From: Mycolicibacterium neworleansense
GTDB lineage: Bacteria > Actinomycetota > Actinomycetes > Mycobacteriales > Mycobacteriaceae
DNA: 64,000 nt
Reading direction: 5' to 3'
Assembly: GCF_001245615.1 (NCBI RefSeq)
Contig: NZ_CWKH01000003.1
Location: 1,138,572 to 1,202,571 of the forward strand
The translations under genes were made by a program, and so were the position numbers. A model generated the notes under the pieces. That model saw only the letters and a program-made list of their open reading frames with translations, ran no database searches and was not told where the DNA came from. Positions 37,082 through 49,016 of the stretch are shown piece by piece. Position 1 is the first letter of the stretch; each line of letters starts with the position of its first letter.

Positions 37082-37332
37082 AACCCGATATCCACCCCGA
37101 CTATCACCCCGTGGTGTTTCAGGACGCCTCGACCGGCACCAAGTTCCTGACCCGGTCGACGGCCACCAGCGAGCGCACCATCGAGTGGCCCACCGCCGAC
37201 GGCATCCAGACCTATCCGCTGATCGTCGTCGACGTCACCAGCGACTCACACCCGTTCTGGACCGGCACCGCCCGGCACCTCGACTCGGCCGGGCAGGTGG
37301 AGAAATTCCGACGTCGCTACGGACACATCTAG
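37078..37332 (+). CDS. rpmE2: Alternative 50S ribosomal protein L31, type B (cysteine-free)
   Basis: This 84-residue type-B L31 ([16 protein letters not shown] and later VEKFRRRYG) has no zinc cysteines. The GTG start at 37078 overlaps the mrf stop, so it is coupled to it. It completes the cysteine-poor set L28, L33, S14, S18 and L31 expected under zinc starvation. Confidence 0.95.
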   Translation: MKPDIHPDYHPVVFQDASTGTKFLTRSTATSERTIEWPTADGIQTYPLIVVDVTSDSHPFWTGTARHLDSAGQVEKFRRRYGHI

Positions 37333-37347
37333 CCCTAGTGTGAAGCC

Positions 37348-38271
37348 ATGCGGCTCAAGCCCGGCAGACCCGACCTGGCCCCCTATGCGCGGTTCTTCGA
37401 CGTGCCGTCGGCCACACCGCAGTCCCCGGTCACCATCACCTGGGCCGGGGTCAGCACGCTGCTGGTCGACGACGGCGCCTCGGCCGTCCTCACCGATGGG
37501 TTCTTCTCCCGGCCCGGGCTGCTGAGCGTCGGCCTCGGCAAGCTGACGCCGTCGCTGCCCCGCATCGACGGCAGCCTGGCCCACCTCGGCATCGACAAAC
37601 TCGACGCGGTGCTGCCGGTGCACACCCACTTCGACCACGCCATGGACTCGGCCGTGGTGGCCGAGCGCACCGGCGCCCGGCTGGTGGGCGGCACCTCGAC
37701 CGCACAGGTCGGGGCCGGCGGAGGCCTGGCCCCCGATCGGATCGTCACGGTGACCCCGGGTGCAGCCGAAACCCTCGGCGCGTACGACGTGACGCTCTTC
37801 GAGTCCGAACACTGCCCACCGGACCGGTTTCCGGGTGTCATCACCGCGCCCGTCGTCCCGCCGGTGAAAGTCTCGGCCTACAAGTGCGGCGAGGCCTGGT
37901 CGACTCTGGTGCGTCACCGGCCCAGCGATCGGAGCCTGCTGATCGTCGGCAGTGCCGGGGCGGTGCCCGGTGCCTTGGCCGGACAGCGCGCCGAGGTGGT
38001 CTACCTGGGGATCGGCCAGTTGGGGCTGCAGTCCGGGCCGTACTTCGAAAGCTACTGGGCCGAAACCGTGCGCACGGTCGGTGCGCACCGTGTGGTGCTG
38101 ATCCACTGGGACGACTTCTTCCGCCCGCTGCACAAGCCGTTGCGCGCGTTGCCCTTTGCCGGCGACGACCTGGATGTCTCGATGCGCGTGCTGACCCGGC
38201 TGGCCGAACGCGACGGAGTCAGCCTGCACCTGCCGACGCTGTGGGAGCGTGCCGATCCGTGGATCAGCTGA
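37348..38271 (+). CDS. MBL-fold metallohydrolase (Rv3577-like)
   Basis: This 307-residue metallo-beta-lactamase-fold protein has the metal motif HTHFDHAMD at about residues 92-100. The region before it (ITWAGVSTLLVDDG) is the usual strand pattern. The physiological substrate is unknown. M. tuberculosis Rv3577 occupies the equivalent position beside arsB2. It begins 15 bases after rpmE2 and marks the right edge of the accessory metal island. Confidence 0.85.
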   Translation: MRLKPGRPDLAPYARFFDVPSATPQSPVTITWAGVSTLLVDDGASAVLTDGFFSRPGLLSVGLGKLTPSLPRIDGSLAHLGIDKLDAVLPVHTHFDHAMDSAVVAERTGARLVGGTSTAQVGAGGGLAPDRIVTVTPGAAETLGAYDVTLFESEHCPPDRFPGVITAPVVPPVKVSAYKCGEAWSTLVRHRPSDRSLLIVGSAGAVPGALAGQRAEVVYLGIGQLGLQSGPYFESYWAETVRTVGAHRVVLIHWDDFFRPLHKPLRALPFAGDDLDVSMRVLTRLAERDGVSLHLPTLWERADPWIS

Positions 38272-39241
38272 GCCGCTGAAACGCCGGCGGCAGTGGCAGA
38301 CCCAGATCGGCCAGCACGCCGCGCAGCCGCGTCGGATAATCGGTGATGAGGCCGTCGACGCCGTCCGCGATCAGCGCCCGCATGGCGGCCGGATCGTTGA
38401 CGGTCCACGGAGTCACCTTGAGCCCCAGCGCGTGTGCCCGCTGCACGAACTCGCGGTTCACCAGCCGATATTGGGGTGAGAGGGCGCTGGCGCCGATCGA
38501 CTGCGCGGCGACGATCGGATCATGGGTGACGACCGGATCCACCCCGCCGAGCCACGGCGAGCCGGGTACCCACGTCGTGTCGTCCCACAACGCCACCCGC
38601 GGTATCGACGGCTCGGCGCTGCGCACCAACGGCAGTGTGCGCCAGTCGAAGCTCTGGATGTCCACCTTGCCGACCTTGCCCGCCGCCCGCACCGCGGACA
38701 GGATCACGCCGACGAATTCCTCTGGGGTGGCTGATGTTTCCGGCTTGTCGGCCTCGATCTTGGTCTCGATGTTGAAGCGGACGTCCGCACGGTAGGCGTC
38801 GGTCAGCGCGAACACCTCGGGCAGGGTGGCAATCTTGTTGCCGCGTACCACCTCGGCGTCTGGGAATCCGCTGAGCAACTTGCCGCAGTCGAGGGTGCGG
38901 ATCTGTTCGAGCGTCAGATCGTGCACCAGCTTGCCGACGTACGGGTACATCGGGTCGCCCGGGAACGCCGGTTCGGTGTCGGCGCATTTGGTCTCGTCGA
39001 TCCGGGGGTCGTGCCACACCAGGGGTTGCTTGTCCTTGGTGAGCACGATGTCGAGCTCAAGCGTGCTCACCCCAAGCTCCAACGACTTGGCGAAGGCCCG
39101 CAGTGACTCCTCGGTGGTCTCGCCGCGTCCGCCGCGGTGGGACTGCAGGTCGAAACCGGCGGGCGCGGCGACGGCCGGCGGGACGGACCCGAACGCGGCG
39201 GCCAGAGCGAGCAACAGGATCATCGGAACAGCCGGACGCAT
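38264..39241 (-). CDS. Secreted glycerophosphodiester phosphodiesterase (GlpQ/GDPD family)
   Basis: This 325-residue exported enzyme has a signal peptide (hydrophobic [20 protein letters not shown]). It has the GDPD signature [13 protein letters not shown], followed by [10 protein letters not shown] and HDPRID, which hold the metal-binding Glu, Asp and His. It hydrolyses deacylated phospholipids to glycerol-3-phosphate and an alcohol outside the membrane. ATG 39241 is preferred; GTG 39247 and TTG 39250 are in frame. It overlaps the convergent MBL gene by 8 bases. Confidence 0.92.
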   Translation of the reverse strand: MRPAVPMILLLALAAAFGSVPPAVAAPAGFDLQSHRGGRGETTEESLRAFAKSLELGVSTLELDIVLTKDKQPLVWHDPRIDETKCADTEPAFPGDPMYPYVGKLVHDLTLEQIRTLDCGKLLSGFPDAEVVRGNKIATLPEVFALTDAYRADVRFNIETKIEADKPETSATPEEFVGVILSAVRAAGKVGKVDIQSFDWRTLPLVRSAEPSIPRVALWDDTTWVPGSPWLGGVDPVVTHDPIVAAQSIGASALSPQYRLVNREFVQRAHALGLKVTPWTVNDPAAMRALIADGVDGLITDYPTRLRGVLADLGLPLPPAFQRLS

Positions 39242-39312
39242 GGTCACCAACGCTATCGAGCAAACCGAGTACGGTCAGGGCGGCGTGGCCCGACCGCGCG
39301 AATCGTCATCGG

Positions 39313-40578
39313 ATGTTCGACTGGCCGAAAGGATCCACGCGGTTGCTTCTGGCCCTGGTGCTGCTGGCCGTCGTCCTGGTGTTCGCGCTGGCGCGGCCCG
39401 AGGGCTGGCCCGAGGCCGTCGTGGCGCTCCCGGCGGCCGGGCTGCTGATCGTCGTCGGCGTCATCTCGCCGGACGATGCCCTGGCCGAGGTGAATCGCCT
39501 GCTGCCCGTGGTCGGGTTCCTGGCGGCCGTGCTGGTGCTGGCCCACCTGTGCGACGACGAGGGCCTGTTCCACGCCGCGGGCACGCTGATGGCCCGTGCC
39601 AGCCACGGTGATCCGCGCCGGCTGCTGACGAAGGTGTTTGTGATCGGCGCGACGACGACGGCGGTGCTGAGCCTCGATGCCACCGTGGTGCTGCTGACCC
39701 CGGTGGTGCTGGCCACCGCCCGCACACTGTCGATCGCGCCGCGACCGCATGCCTATGCCAGCGCGCATCTGGCCAACTCCGCGTCGCTGCTGTTTCCGGT
39801 CTCGAACCTGACGAACCTGTTGGCCTTCGCCGTGGCCGGCTTGTCGTTCACTCAGTTCAGCGCGGTGATGGCCCTGCCGTGGCTGGCCGGTATCGCGGTC
39901 GAATTCGTCTTGCTGCGACTGCTTTTCCGAGGCGAGCTGAGCCGCCCGGCCACCGAGGTGGCGCCGCCGCCGCCCGAGATTCCGGTGTTCGTGCTCGTGG
40001 TGCTGGGATTGACGCTGGCAGGTTTCGTGGCGACCTCGGTATTCGATGTGTCCCCGGCCTGGGCCGCCCTGGCCGGTGCGCTGGTCCTCGGGGTGCGCAG
40101 TCTGGCCCAGCGGCGCAGCACGATCGGCGGCATCGCACGCGCAGTCAACGTGCCGTTCCTGGCGTTCGTACTGTGCCTGGGTGTCGTGGTCGACGCGGTC
40201 GTGCAGAACGGCCTCGGCGACGCCATGCGCGGGGTGCTCCCGGTCGGCGACTCGCTGCCCGCACTACTGGGTTTCGCCGCCGTGGCGGCCGTGCTGGCCA
40301 ATCTGGTGAACAATCTGCCCGCCGTGCTGGTGCTCCTGCCGCTGGTGGTGGCGTCCGGGCCCGGGGCGGTGCTGGCCGTGCTGATCGGGGTCAACGTCGG
40401 CCCCAACCTGACCTATATCGGCTCGTTGTCGAACCTGCTGTGGCGCAATGTGGTTCATCGCGAAGGCGTGCCGGCTCGGTTCACCGAGTTCAGCCGGGTG
40501 GGGCTGGTGACCACGCCGCTCACCCTGGTGGCCGCCGTGGCGGCTCTTTGGGTCAGCTTGCGTGTCCTCGGGGGTTAG
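39313..40578 (+). CDS. arsB2: ArsB/NhaD-superfamily transporter (ArsB2-like)
   Basis: This 421-residue integral membrane protein with about 11 hydrophobic segments belongs to the ion-transporter superfamily of arsenite/anion exporters. [18 protein letters not shown] and [12 protein letters not shown] are typical half-site repeats. Rv3578 (arsB2) has the same neighbours. Substrate specificity cannot be read from sequence. The ATG at 39313 is used; the frame extends to 39103 but would overlap the divergent GDPD gene. Confidence 0.85.
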   Translation: MFDWPKGSTRLLLALVLLAVVLVFALARPEGWPEAVVALPAAGLLIVVGVISPDDALAEVNRLLPVVGFLAAVLVLAHLCDDEGLFHAAGTLMARASHGDPRRLLTKVFVIGATTTAVLSLDATVVLLTPVVLATARTLSIAPRPHAYASAHLANSASLLFPVSNLTNLLAFAVAGLSFTQFSAVMALPWLAGIAVEFVLLRLLFRGELSRPATEVAPPPPEIPVFVLVVLGLTLAGFVATSVFDVSPAWAALAGALVLGVRSLAQRRSTIGGIARAVNVPFLAFVLCLGVVVDAVVQNGLGDAMRGVLPVGDSLPALLGFAAVAAVLANLVNNLPAVLVLLPLVVASGPGAVLAVLIGVNVGPNLTYIGSLSNLLWRNVVHREGVPARFTEFSRVGLVTTPLTLVAAVAALWVSLRVLGG

Positions 40579-40652
40579 TCCGGGCGTTGACTCTGCGGTC
40601 AGGGCTGACCGCACTCGCACTTCTGCGCCGTAGCCGCAGAGTGAACGTCAAA

Positions 40653-41597
40653 CTAGAGATTCCGGCGCTGGCGGGCGATCTCGGCGAGCACCACACCGGC
40701 GGCCACCGAGGCATTCAGCGATTCCGTCGGCCCCGCCATCGGGATCGACACCACCGCATCGCAATTCTCACGCACCAGCCGGGACAGGCCCTTGCCCTCC
40801 GAGCCGACCACCACGACCATCGGTCCGCTGCCCTCGAGCTCGTCGAGCGTGGTGTCACCACCGGCATCCAGACCGACCACCTGCAGGCCGGCGTCGGCGT
40901 AGCTCTTCAGCGTCCGGGTCAGGTTCGTCGCCCGCGCCACGGGTGTCCGGGCCGCGGCGCCGGCGCTGGTGCGCCACGCCACGGCGGTGACCGATGCCGA
41001 GCGGCGCTGCGGGATCACCACACCCTGCCCGCCGAAGGCGGCCACCGAACGCACGATGGCACCCAGGTTGCGCGGGTCGGAGATGTTGTCCAGCGCCACC
41101 AGCAACGCCGGCTCGCCGGCGTCCCGGGCCGCCTTCAACAGATCATCGGGGTGGGCGTATTCGTACGGCGGCACCTGCAGGGCCAGGCCCTGGTGCAACG
41201 CATTCGAGCTCATCCGGTCCAGATCGTGGCGCTGCACCTCCAGGATCGAGATGCCCCGGTCGGCGGCGATCTGGACGGATTCCGTCAGCCGCTCGTCGGC
41301 CTCCGCACCCAGCGCGACATACAGCGCGGTGGCCGGAACCTTGGCCCGCAGGCACTCCACCACCGGGTTGCGGCCCAGCACCAACTCGGTGTCGTCAGTC
41401 TTCTTGTGCCGCCCCTGCGCCTGACGCGCCGCCTTGGCGGCCTTCTTGGCAGCCGGGTGGTGCGGTCGCTGATCTGCCCGTGGCGTCGCCCCGCGGCCTT
41501 CGAGCCCGCGGCGCCGCACGCCACCGGACCCGACCGTCGGCCCCTTCTTCGTCCCCGGCTTGCGCACTGCGCCGCGCCGCTGCGAATTCCCGGCCAT
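40653..41597 (-). CDS. rlmB: 23S rRNA 2'-O-ribose methyltransferase, SpoU/TrmH family (RlmB-type)
   Basis: This 314-residue protein has an N-terminal basic, low-complexity stretch, an RNA-binding substrate domain and a C-terminal SPOUT knot domain. Landmarks are [29 protein letters not shown] and [19 protein letters not shown]. It methylates a 23S rRNA ribose. Ortholog of Rv3579c (tsnR). It directly follows the cysS stop (TAG then ATG with no gap). Confidence 0.92.
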   Translation of the reverse strand: MAGNSQRRGAVRKPGTKKGPTVGSGGVRRRGLEGRGATPRADQRPHHPAAKKAAKAARQAQGRHKKTDDTELVLGRNPVVECLRAKVPATALYVALGAEADERLTESVQIAADRGISILEVQRHDLDRMSSNALHQGLALQVPPYEYAHPDDLLKAARDAGEPALLVALDNISDPRNLGAIVRSVAAFGGQGVVIPQRRSASVTAVAWRTSAGAAARTPVARATNLTRTLKSYADAGLQVVGLDAGGDTTLDELEGSGPMVVVVGSEGKGLSRLVRENCDAVVSIPMAGPTESLNASVAAGVVLAEIARQRRNL

Positions 41598-42998
41598 CTA
41601 CGCTCCGTTCCCGTCCACCAGTGCCCACTGAGGACCGTCTGCGGTGTCGGTGACCTCGATGCCGGCTGCCTTGAGCCGATCCCGGATGGCGTCGGCGGCC
41701 GCCCAGTCCCGATTGGTCCGGGCCTCGGCACGGCCCGCCAGGGCCCACTGCACCAGTTCATCCACCGCGGCCAGCGCGGCAGAGGTCTCGTCTCGGGACT
41801 CCCAGCGCTCGTCGAGCGGATCGCAGCCCAGGATGCCCATCATCGCCCGGATCGAGGTGGCCTGTGCCATGGCGCCCGCGTGGTCACCGGCGTCCAGCGC
41901 CCGGTTGCCCACGGCGCGGGCGGCATGGACCTCGGCCAGAGCGATCGGAACGGCGAGGTCGTCATGTAGCGCGGCCGCGAACTTCGGCGTCCAGTCGCCG
42001 ACGGCCACGGCGCCGACCCTGTTGCGTACCCGGTGCAGGAAGTCTTCGATGCCGCTGTAGGCCTTCACCGCGTCCTGCAGCGCATTCTCGGAGAATTCCA
42101 GCATGGACCGATAATGCGCGCTACCCAGGTAATAGCGCAGCTCGGCAGCCCGAACCCGTTGCAGTACAGCGGGAATCGAGAGCACGTTGCCCAGCGACTT
42201 GCTCATCTTCTCGCCGCCCATGGTGACCCAGCCGTTGTGCAACCAGTACCGGGCGAAGCCGTCACCCGCGGCAACCGCCTGGGCGATCTCGTTCTCGTGG
42301 TGCGGGAAGACCAGGTCCATACCGCCGGCGTGGATGTCGAACTCCGCGCCCAGGTAGGCCTCGCACATCGCCACGCACTCGGTGTGCCAGCCGGGGCGGC
42401 CCCGGCCCCACGGCGTCGGCCAGGACGGCTCGCCCGGCTTGGCGCCCTTCCACAACGTGAAATCGCGCTGATCGCGCTTCCCGGTCGCCACACCCTCACC
42501 CTGGTGCACGTCATCGATGCGGTGGCCCGACAGCGCGCCGTAGTCGGACAGGCTCAGCACATCGAAGTAGACGTCGCCGCCCGCCGAGTAGGCGTGGCCC
42601 CGCTCGATCAGCCGCTCGATGAGCTCGACCATCTGGGTGATGTGGCCGGTGGCCCGCGGCTCAGCCGACGGCGGCAGCACGCCCAGCGCGTCGTAGGCTG
42701 CGCTGAACGCCCGCTCGTACGTCGCGGCCCACTCCCACCACGGCCGGCCGGCGTCGGCCGCCTTGTTGAGGATCTTGTCGTCGATGTCGGTGACGTTGCG
42801 GATGAACGCAACGTCGTATCCATTGGCGGTCAGCCAGCGGCGCAGCACATCGAACGCGACTCCGCTACGGACATGACCGATATGCGGCAACCCCTGGACG
42901 GTGGCACCGCACAGGTAGATCGAAGCGTGCCCCGGCCGCAGCGGTACGAAGTCTCGTACGGCACCCGCCATGGTGTCGTACAGCCGCAGTTCGGTCAC
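41598..42998 (-). CDS. cysS: Cysteinyl-tRNA synthetase
   Basis: This 466-residue class I enzyme has HIGH at [10 protein letters not shown] and KMSKS at EKMSKSLGN. The zinc ligands are CGATVQ, ECVAMCE and PHHENE. It charges tRNA-Cys. The GTG start at 42998 gives a protein of normal length (M. tuberculosis CysS1 is 469). It is followed without a gap by rlmB, a conserved order in mycobacteria. A Zn-using enzyme, it will be affected by the zinc status handled by the nearby island. Confidence 0.97.
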   Translation of the reverse strand: MTELRLYDTMAGAVRDFVPLRPGHASIYLCGATVQGLPHIGHVRSGVAFDVLRRWLTANGYDVAFIRNVTDIDDKILNKAADAGRPWWEWAATYERAFSAAYDALGVLPPSAEPRATGHITQMVELIERLIERGHAYSAGGDVYFDVLSLSDYGALSGHRIDDVHQGEGVATGKRDQRDFTLWKGAKPGEPSWPTPWGRGRPGWHTECVAMCEAYLGAEFDIHAGGMDLVFPHHENEIAQAVAAGDGFARYWLHNGWVTMGGEKMSKSLGNVLSIPAVLQRVRAAELRYYLGSAHYRSMLEFSENALQDAVKAYSGIEDFLHRVRNRVGAVAVGDWTPKFAAALHDDLAVPIALAEVHAARAVGNRALDAGDHAGAMAQATSIRAMMGILGCDPLDERWESRDETSAALAAVDELVQWALAGRAEARTNRDWAAADAIRDRLKAAGIEVTDTADGPQWALVDGNGA

Positions 42999-43017
42999 GA
43001 CGTGCCAGCTTACCGGG

Positions 43018-43494
43018 CTATTCAGCAGTAGCTAGCAACGCCGTGGCAATCGCGGCCAATCCTTCACCCCGTCCGGTCAGCCCGAGGCCGTCGGTAGTGG
43101 TGGCCGACACCGACACCGGCGCCCCGATCAGCTCCGACAGAAGCCGCTGCGCCTCGTCGCGGCGCGGCCCGATCTTGGGCCGGTTGCCGATCACCTGCAC
43201 GGTGGCATTGCCGATCTCGAAGCCCGCGGCCTGCACCAAACCGCGGATGTGCCGCAGCATGTCGGCGCCGGTGACCCCGCGCCATTCCGGCCGGTCGGTG
43301 CCGAAGACGCCGCCGATGTCGCCCAGGCCCGCCGCGCTGAGCAGCGCGTCACACAAGGCGTGCGCGGCAACGTCGCCGTCGGAATGTCCGGCGCAGCCGT
43401 CGGCGTCTTCGAATTCCAAACACAGCAGCCAACAAGGCCGCCCCGGCTCGATCGGGTGGACGTCGGTTCCCAGCCCGACCCTCGGAATCAACAT
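43018..43494 (-). CDS. ispF: 2-C-methyl-D-erythritol 2,4-cyclodiphosphate synthase
   Basis: This 158-residue protein with the conserved metal motif GTDVHPIE near residue 9 and [14 protein letters not shown] is the family signature. It closes the cyclodiphosphate ring in the MEP isoprenoid pathway. It overlaps ispD by 7 bases and lies in the conserved ispD-ispF-cysS order. The length matches M. tuberculosis (159). Confidence 0.97.
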   Translation of the reverse strand: MLIPRVGLGTDVHPIEPGRPCWLLCLEFEDADGCAGHSDGDVAAHALCDALLSAAGLGDIGGVFGTDRPEWRGVTGADMLRHIRGLVQAAGFEIGNATVQVIGNRPKIGPRRDEAQRLLSELIGAPVSVSATTTDGLGLTGRGEGLAAIATALLATAE

Positions 43495-44168
43495 GCGTCA
43501 CGCTCCATGACGGCCTCGGCGAGCAACAGGTCCAGCGGCGTGGTGATCTTGAACGCCAGTGGGTCGCCCTCGACGATCTGCACCGGCGTACCGATCTGTT
43601 CGACGAGCGAGGCGTCGTCGGTGACCGCGCCGGCACCGGCTCGCTGATAGGCGCGACGCAACACGTCGGTCCGGAATCCCTGCGGGGTCTGCACGGCCCG
43701 CAGACCGGCGCGCTCAGGTGTCCCCAGCACGGCACCGTTGGCGTCGACCGCCTTGATCGTGTCTGCCAGCGGGAGGCCGGGAACGACGGCGGCGTGCCCG
43801 TCGGCCAGCGCAGTGACCACCCGGGCGATCAGCGCCGCAGGGGTCAACGCCCGGGCGGCGTCGTGCACGAGGATGAAATCGGGATCGCCTGCGGCTGCCA
43901 GCGCGTCTAAGGCCAGCGCCACCGATTCGGTGCGGTCGGCTCCCCCGGCCACGATCTGCGCGCGCTCCCCGAACACCAAGATGGCCTCATCGGTGAGCGC
44001 AGGCGGTACCGCGACCACGACCTTGTCGATCACCCCTGAAGCCAGCAGCCCATCCAGGGCATGCTCCAGCAGGGGTTTGTCCCCCAGATTGACGAACGCT
44101 TTGGGTCTGCCCGCGCCTAGCCGCTCACCAGAGCCGGCGGCCGGGACGACCGCGACAGTTGTTGCCAC
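43488..44168 (-). CDS. ispD: 2-C-methyl-D-erythritol 4-phosphate cytidylyltransferase
   Basis: This 226-residue nucleotidyltransferase has [10 protein letters not shown] near the N terminus and the family motifs VHDAARAL and TPQGFR. It makes CDP-methylerythritol in the MEP pathway. The GTG at 44168 lies 6 bases after carD's stop. Downstream it overlaps ispF. Usual length (231 in M. tuberculosis). Confidence 0.97.
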   Translation of the reverse strand: MATTVAVVPAAGSGERLGAGRPKAFVNLGDKPLLEHALDGLLASGVIDKVVVAVPPALTDEAILVFGERAQIVAGGADRTESVALALDALAAAGDPDFILVHDAARALTPAALIARVVTALADGHAAVVPGLPLADTIKAVDANGAVLGTPERAGLRAVQTPQGFRTDVLRRAYQRAGAGAVTDDASLVEQIGTPVQIVEGDPLAFKITTPLDLLLAEAVMERDAC

Positions 44169-44174
44169 GACGCG

Positions 44175-44960
<786 letters not shown>

Positions 44961-45539
44961 GTGAACCGCTTCGCAATGCGCGCCTCGGCCGGTCTGGCCG
45001 CATGTGGCCTGACCGCAGCCGTTCTCACCGGTTGCAGCGCCGGGCAGGTCTCCCAGACGGCGACCCAGGAGCCCGCCGTCAACGGCGTCAACGCACAGGC
45101 CGGCGCGATCTCGCTGCGCAACGTGCACCTGCGCGCGCCGCAGCAGAAGGACTACGTCGAGCCCGGCTCCGAGGCCGAACTGCTGTTCGTCGCAGCCAAC
45201 GGATCCACCGAGGCCCCCAACAAGCTCGTCTCGATCAAGACCACCGTCGGCGACGTGGCACTGACCGGTGATCAGACCATCCCGGCCGGCGGCGTGCTCA
45301 TCGTCGGCGAGCCCGACGGCCAGCTGAAGCCGCTGGAGAAGACCGAGGCCGCCGACGCCGTGACCGCGAAGGTCACGCTGACCAAGCCGGTCACCAACGG
45401 CCTGCTCTACGACTTCACCTTCAAGTTCGAGAACGGTGAGACGACGGTGGCCGTGCCGATCTCGGCCGGCGAGGCACCCCGGCGCGACCAGACCGGTGAG
45501 GAGCCCGCCGAGGCTGCCGAAGCCGGTGGCCATCACTGA
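44961..45539 (+). CDS. lpqE: Lipoprotein LpqE
   Basis: This 192-residue lipoprotein has a lipobox LTGC near residue 24. The mature domain is beta-rich ([18 protein letters not shown], then FTFKFENGE). M. tuberculosis Rv3584 (LpqE) has the same position. The beta-sandwich is reminiscent of copper-chaperone-type domains, but the copper ligands are not obvious. The start is GTG 44961, after an AGGAGG ribosome site. Function unknown. Confidence 0.88.
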   Translation: MNRFAMRASAGLAACGLTAAVLTGCSAGQVSQTATQEPAVNGVNAQAGAISLRNVHLRAPQQKDYVEPGSEAELLFVAANGSTEAPNKLVSIKTTVGDVALTGDQTIPAGGVLIVGEPDGQLKPLEKTEAADAVTAKVTLTKPVTNGLLYDFTFKFENGETTVAVPISAGEAPRRDQTGEEPAEAAEAGGHH

Positions 45540-45619
45540 TCTGACGCCGCTCTGACCGCGGAGGCCCTGACCGGCGCGTGCACACCGCCGTTGTCGGGGC
45601 CAACCGTTAGTGTCACGGC

Positions 45620-47026
45620 GTGGCCGCTTCGAAAGTACGTTCGCAATACCGTTGCTCGGAATGTCAGCACGCCACCCCCAAATGGGTGGGCCGCTGCGCC
45701 AATTGCGGCACGTGGGGAACGGTCGACGAAGTAGCAACACTCGCCTCTGTCGGTAGCCCGGTGCGCCGTTCGGTTGCCCCGACGTCCCCGGCGGTGCCGA
45801 TCACCGCGATCGACCCGGGCATCACGCGGCATTACGCCACCGGTGTCACCGAGCTGGACCGGGTTCTGGGCGGCGGTCTGGTGGCCGGTTCGGTCACGCT
45901 GCTGGCCGGGGAACCCGGCGTCGGCAAGTCCACCCTGCTCCTCGAGGTGGCCAACCGCTGGGCGCACACCGGCCGCCGCGCGCTGTACCTGTCCGGGGAA
46001 GAGTCCGCGGGCCAGATCCGGCTGCGTGCCGAACGCACCGGCTGCACGCACGAGAACGTCTATCTGGCAGGCGAATCCGATCTGCAGATCGCCCTCGGCC
46101 ACATCGAAGAGGTCAAGCCCAGCCTGGTCATCGTCGACTCGGTGCAGACCATGTCGACCACCGAGGCCGACGGTGTGACCGGTGGGGTCACGCAGGTGCG
46201 CGCGGTGACGACGGCGCTGACGGGCCACGCCAAGACCGCCGTCGGCGACCCGGCGGTCGCCATGATCCTGGTCGGCCACGTGACCAAGGACGGCGCCATC
46301 GCCGGTCCGCGTTCGCTGGAGCACCTGGTCGACGTGGTACTGCACTTCGAGGGTGATCACGCGTCGAGCCTGCGCATGGTGCGCGGGGTCAAGAACCGGT
46401 TCGGCGCCGCCGACGAGGTCGGCTGTTTTCAGATGCACGACAACGGAATCGAGTGCGTCAGCGATCCGTCCGGACTGTTCCTCGACCAGCGCCCGGCGGC
46501 GGTCCCGGGCACGGCCATCACGGTCACCCTCGACGGCAAGCGCCCCATGATCGGTGAGGTACAGGCACTCGTCGCCCCGCCGGTGGGGCCGCCCCGCCGG
46601 GTCGTCAGCGGGATCGACTCGGCCCGCGCGGCGATGATCGGCGCGGTGCTCCAGACCCGCTGCAGCCTGCCGATCGGCAACAACGACATCTACCTGTCCA
46701 CCGTCGGCGGCATGCGGCTGACGGACCCGTCCTCGGACCTGGCCGTGGCGGTGGCCGTCGCATCGGCCTATCTCGACATCGCGTTGCCGATGAACGCGGT
46801 GGTGATCGGTGAGGTGGGGCTCGTCGGCGATCTGCGCCGGGTCACCGGCATGGATCGCAGGCTGGCCGAGGCCGCCCGGCTGGGGTTCAACATTGCCGTG
46901 GTGCCGCCCGGGGTCACCAGCGCGCCCGCGGGGCTGCGCGTCATCACCGTCGATCACATCGGGGCGGCATTACGGGCACTCAAGGACATCGCGATTGCCA
47001 GCAATCAATCCCATCACGGACAATAG
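45620..47026 (+). CDS. radA: DNA repair protein RadA
   Basis: This 468-residue RecA-like ATPase has an N-terminal zinc finger ([19 protein letters not shown]), Walker [10 protein letters not shown], the RadA-specific KNRFG motif and a C-terminal Lon-like domain. It promotes branch migration during recombination repair. The start is GTG 45620. It precedes disA by 21 bases, a widely conserved pair. Confidence 0.96.
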   Translation: MAASKVRSQYRCSECQHATPKWVGRCANCGTWGTVDEVATLASVGSPVRRSVAPTSPAVPITAIDPGITRHYATGVTELDRVLGGGLVAGSVTLLAGEPGVGKSTLLLEVANRWAHTGRRALYLSGEESAGQIRLRAERTGCTHENVYLAGESDLQIALGHIEEVKPSLVIVDSVQTMSTTEADGVTGGVTQVRAVTTALTGHAKTAVGDPAVAMILVGHVTKDGAIAGPRSLEHLVDVVLHFEGDHASSLRMVRGVKNRFGAADEVGCFQMHDNGIECVSDPSGLFLDQRPAAVPGTAITVTLDGKRPMIGEVQALVAPPVGPPRRVVSGIDSARAAMIGAVLQTRCSLPIGNNDIYLSTVGGMRLTDPSSDLAVAVAVASAYLDIALPMNAVVIGEVGLVGDLRRVTGMDRRLAEAARLGFNIAVVPPGVTSAPAGLRVITVDHIGAALRALKDIAIASNQSHHGQ

Positions 47027-47047
47027 CGGCCGACCCTAGGAGAACTG

Positions 47048-48166
47048 ATGGCCGTGAACTCCGGCGCCAGGACCAGCCGCACCGTCGTGCATCTGGCTCG
47101 GCCGACGCTACGAGAGACCCTCGGCCGGCTGGCGCCGGGCACCCCGCTGCGTGACGGCCTGGAACGCATCCTGCGCGGCAAGACGGGTGCGCTGATCGTG
47201 CTGGGTTACGACGACAGCGTGGAGACCATCTGCGACGGCGGGTTCGCCCTGGACGTGCGTTACGCCCCCACCCGGCTGCGCGAGCTGTCGAAGATGGACG
47301 GCGCGGTGGTGCTGTCCAGCGACGGCAGCCGGATCGTGCGGGCCAACGTCCAGCTGGTCCCGGATCCCTCGATCCCCACCGACGAGTCCGGCACCCGCCA
47401 CCGCTCGGCCGAGCGCACCGCCATCCAGACCGGCTATCCCGTGATCTCGGTGAGCCATTCGATGAGCATCGTGACGGTCTACGTCGCCGGGGAGCGGCAC
47501 GTGGTGCCCGACTCGGCGACCATCCTGTCGCGGGCCAACCAGACCATCGCCACATTGGAGCGCTACAAGGGCCGGCTCGACGAGGTCAGCAAGCAGCTGT
47601 CCACCGCCGAGATCGAGGACTTCGTGACGTTGCGCGACGTGATGACCGTGGTGCAGCGGCTGGAGATGGTGCGCCGAATCAGCCTTGAGATCGACGCCGA
47701 CGTCGTCGAACTCGGCACCGACGGGCGCCAGCTCAAACTGCAACTCGACGAACTCGTCGGCGACAACGAGGCCGCCCGCGAGCTGATCGTGCGGGATTAC
47801 CACGCCCTGCCGGATCCGCCGACCGCCGCTCAGGTCCACGCGACACTCGATGAGCTGGACGCCCTCACCGACAGCGAGCTGCTCGACTTCACCACGCTGG
47901 CAAGGGTTTTCGGATATCCGTCGACCGCCGAGGCGCAGGACTCGGCGATGAGCTCGCGCGGCTACCGCGCCATGGCGGGCATCCCACGTCTGCAGTTCGC
48001 CCACGTCGATCTGCTGGTCCGCTCGTTCGGCTCACTGCAGGGGCTGCTGGCCGCGAGCGCGGACGATCTGCAGTCGGTAGACGGCATCGGGTCGATGTGG
48101 GCGCGACACATCCGGGAGGGGCTGTCCCTGCTGGCCGAGTCGACGATCGCCGACCGGTTGGCCTGA
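47048..48166 (+). CDS. disA: c-di-AMP synthase / DNA-integrity scanning protein DisA
   Basis: This 372-residue protein has the diadenylate-cyclase domain with DGA (MDGAVVL) and RHR (GTRHRSAER) motifs, a coiled linker and C-terminal helix-hairpin-helix domain (about 320-372). It condenses two ATP into c-di-AMP and senses branched DNA. The AGGAG ribosome site lies before ATG 47048. It is downstream of radA, whose product is known to interact with DisA. Confidence 0.96.
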   Translation: MAVNSGARTSRTVVHLARPTLRETLGRLAPGTPLRDGLERILRGKTGALIVLGYDDSVETICDGGFALDVRYAPTRLRELSKMDGAVVLSSDGSRIVRANVQLVPDPSIPTDESGTRHRSAERTAIQTGYPVISVSHSMSIVTVYVAGERHVVPDSATILSRANQTIATLERYKGRLDEVSKQLSTAEIEDFVTLRDVMTVVQRLEMVRRISLEIDADVVELGTDGRQLKLQLDELVGDNEAARELIVRDYHALPDPPTAAQVHATLDELDALTDSELLDFTTLARVFGYPSTAEAQDSAMSSRGYRAMAGIPRLQFAHVDLLVRSFGSLQGLLAASADDLQSVDGIGSMWARHIREGLSLLAESTIADRLA

Positions 48167-48167
48167 A

Positions 48168-48950
48168 TCAGTTGCCCGGCGCGGGCACCTCAGCCGCGGG
48201 TGCGCCCTCGGCGGGCGGTGGCGCGGGCTGCTGCGGATTGGGTTGGGCCAGGATGAACGGCACCGGCGCCGATCTGAGATTGCCCAGCTGCACCATCAGG
48301 TTGTAGGTGCCCGGCCCGATCGGCTGACGTGGCATCGGGCACTGCGGTGCCGACCCCATGCCGGTCCAGGTCACCTCGGTGGTCACCTGCTCACCCGGGT
48401 TGAACGTCTTCACCAGGGTCTCGTTGGACGGCGCGCAGTCCAGGTTCGACCACAGCCGGTTGTTGTCCAGCGAGTACACGTAGGCCGCCAGCACCGCGGC
48501 GCCCACGTCACGCTTGCAGGCCACCAGGCCGATATTGGTCACCACCATGGTGAACTTCGGCTGATCACCGACCACATACTCGGGCTGGCTGGTGATGCCC
48601 TTGACCGCGAGTGTGGAATCCGGGCAGTCGTCGCCCTCTTTGAGCAACGGCGGCGGCGTTACCGCGGCGGTCGGCGTGGCCGTCGGCGGCGGCGCATGCT
48701 GAGCCGGCGGCACCACCGGGGTCTTGACCTCGGGGTTCTCCCCTGGAAGCGGAGTAGGCGGGGCCGCGGTGGCGGCGGATTCGTCAGCGGACTTGGTCTC
48801 GGCTCCGGAGCTGCTGGTCACGATCACCGCGACGATCGCGGCGATGATCCCCACGACGACCACCGCGAGTCCGATGGCCAGCGCGCGGCGCCGCCAGTAA
48901 ATCTGCGCGGGCAGTGGCCCATGAGGTTCGAGATCCAACACGGCTTTCAC
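48168..48950 (-). CDS. Membrane-anchored protein, Rv3587c-like
   Basis: This 260-residue protein has one N-terminal membrane helix (ALAIGLAVVVVGIIAAIVAV), a Pro/Thr-rich linker and an extracytoplasmic domain with paired cysteines (DDCPDST, ACKRD, LDCAPS, PQCPMP), then a Pro-rich tail. The function is unknown, but the gene is conserved at this place in mycobacteria. The start is GTG 48950. It converges on disA with 1 base between. Confidence 0.82.
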   Translation of the reverse strand: MKAVLDLEPHGPLPAQIYWRRRALAIGLAVVVVGIIAAIVAVIVTSSSGAETKSADESAATAAPPTPLPGENPEVKTPVVPPAQHAPPPTATPTAAVTPPPLLKEGDDCPDSTLAVKGITSQPEYVVGDQPKFTMVVTNIGLVACKRDVGAAVLAAYVYSLDNNRLWSNLDCAPSNETLVKTFNPGEQVTTEVTWTGMGSAPQCPMPRQPIGPGTYNLMVQLGNLRSAPVPFILAQPNPQQPAPPPAEGAPAAEVPAPGN

Positions 48951-49016
48951 GGTAAGCCCAGGTCATGCGCAGTCGCCCGAGGCGACTCGGCGTGTCGAGA
49001 GCCTCCAGCGAAATTC

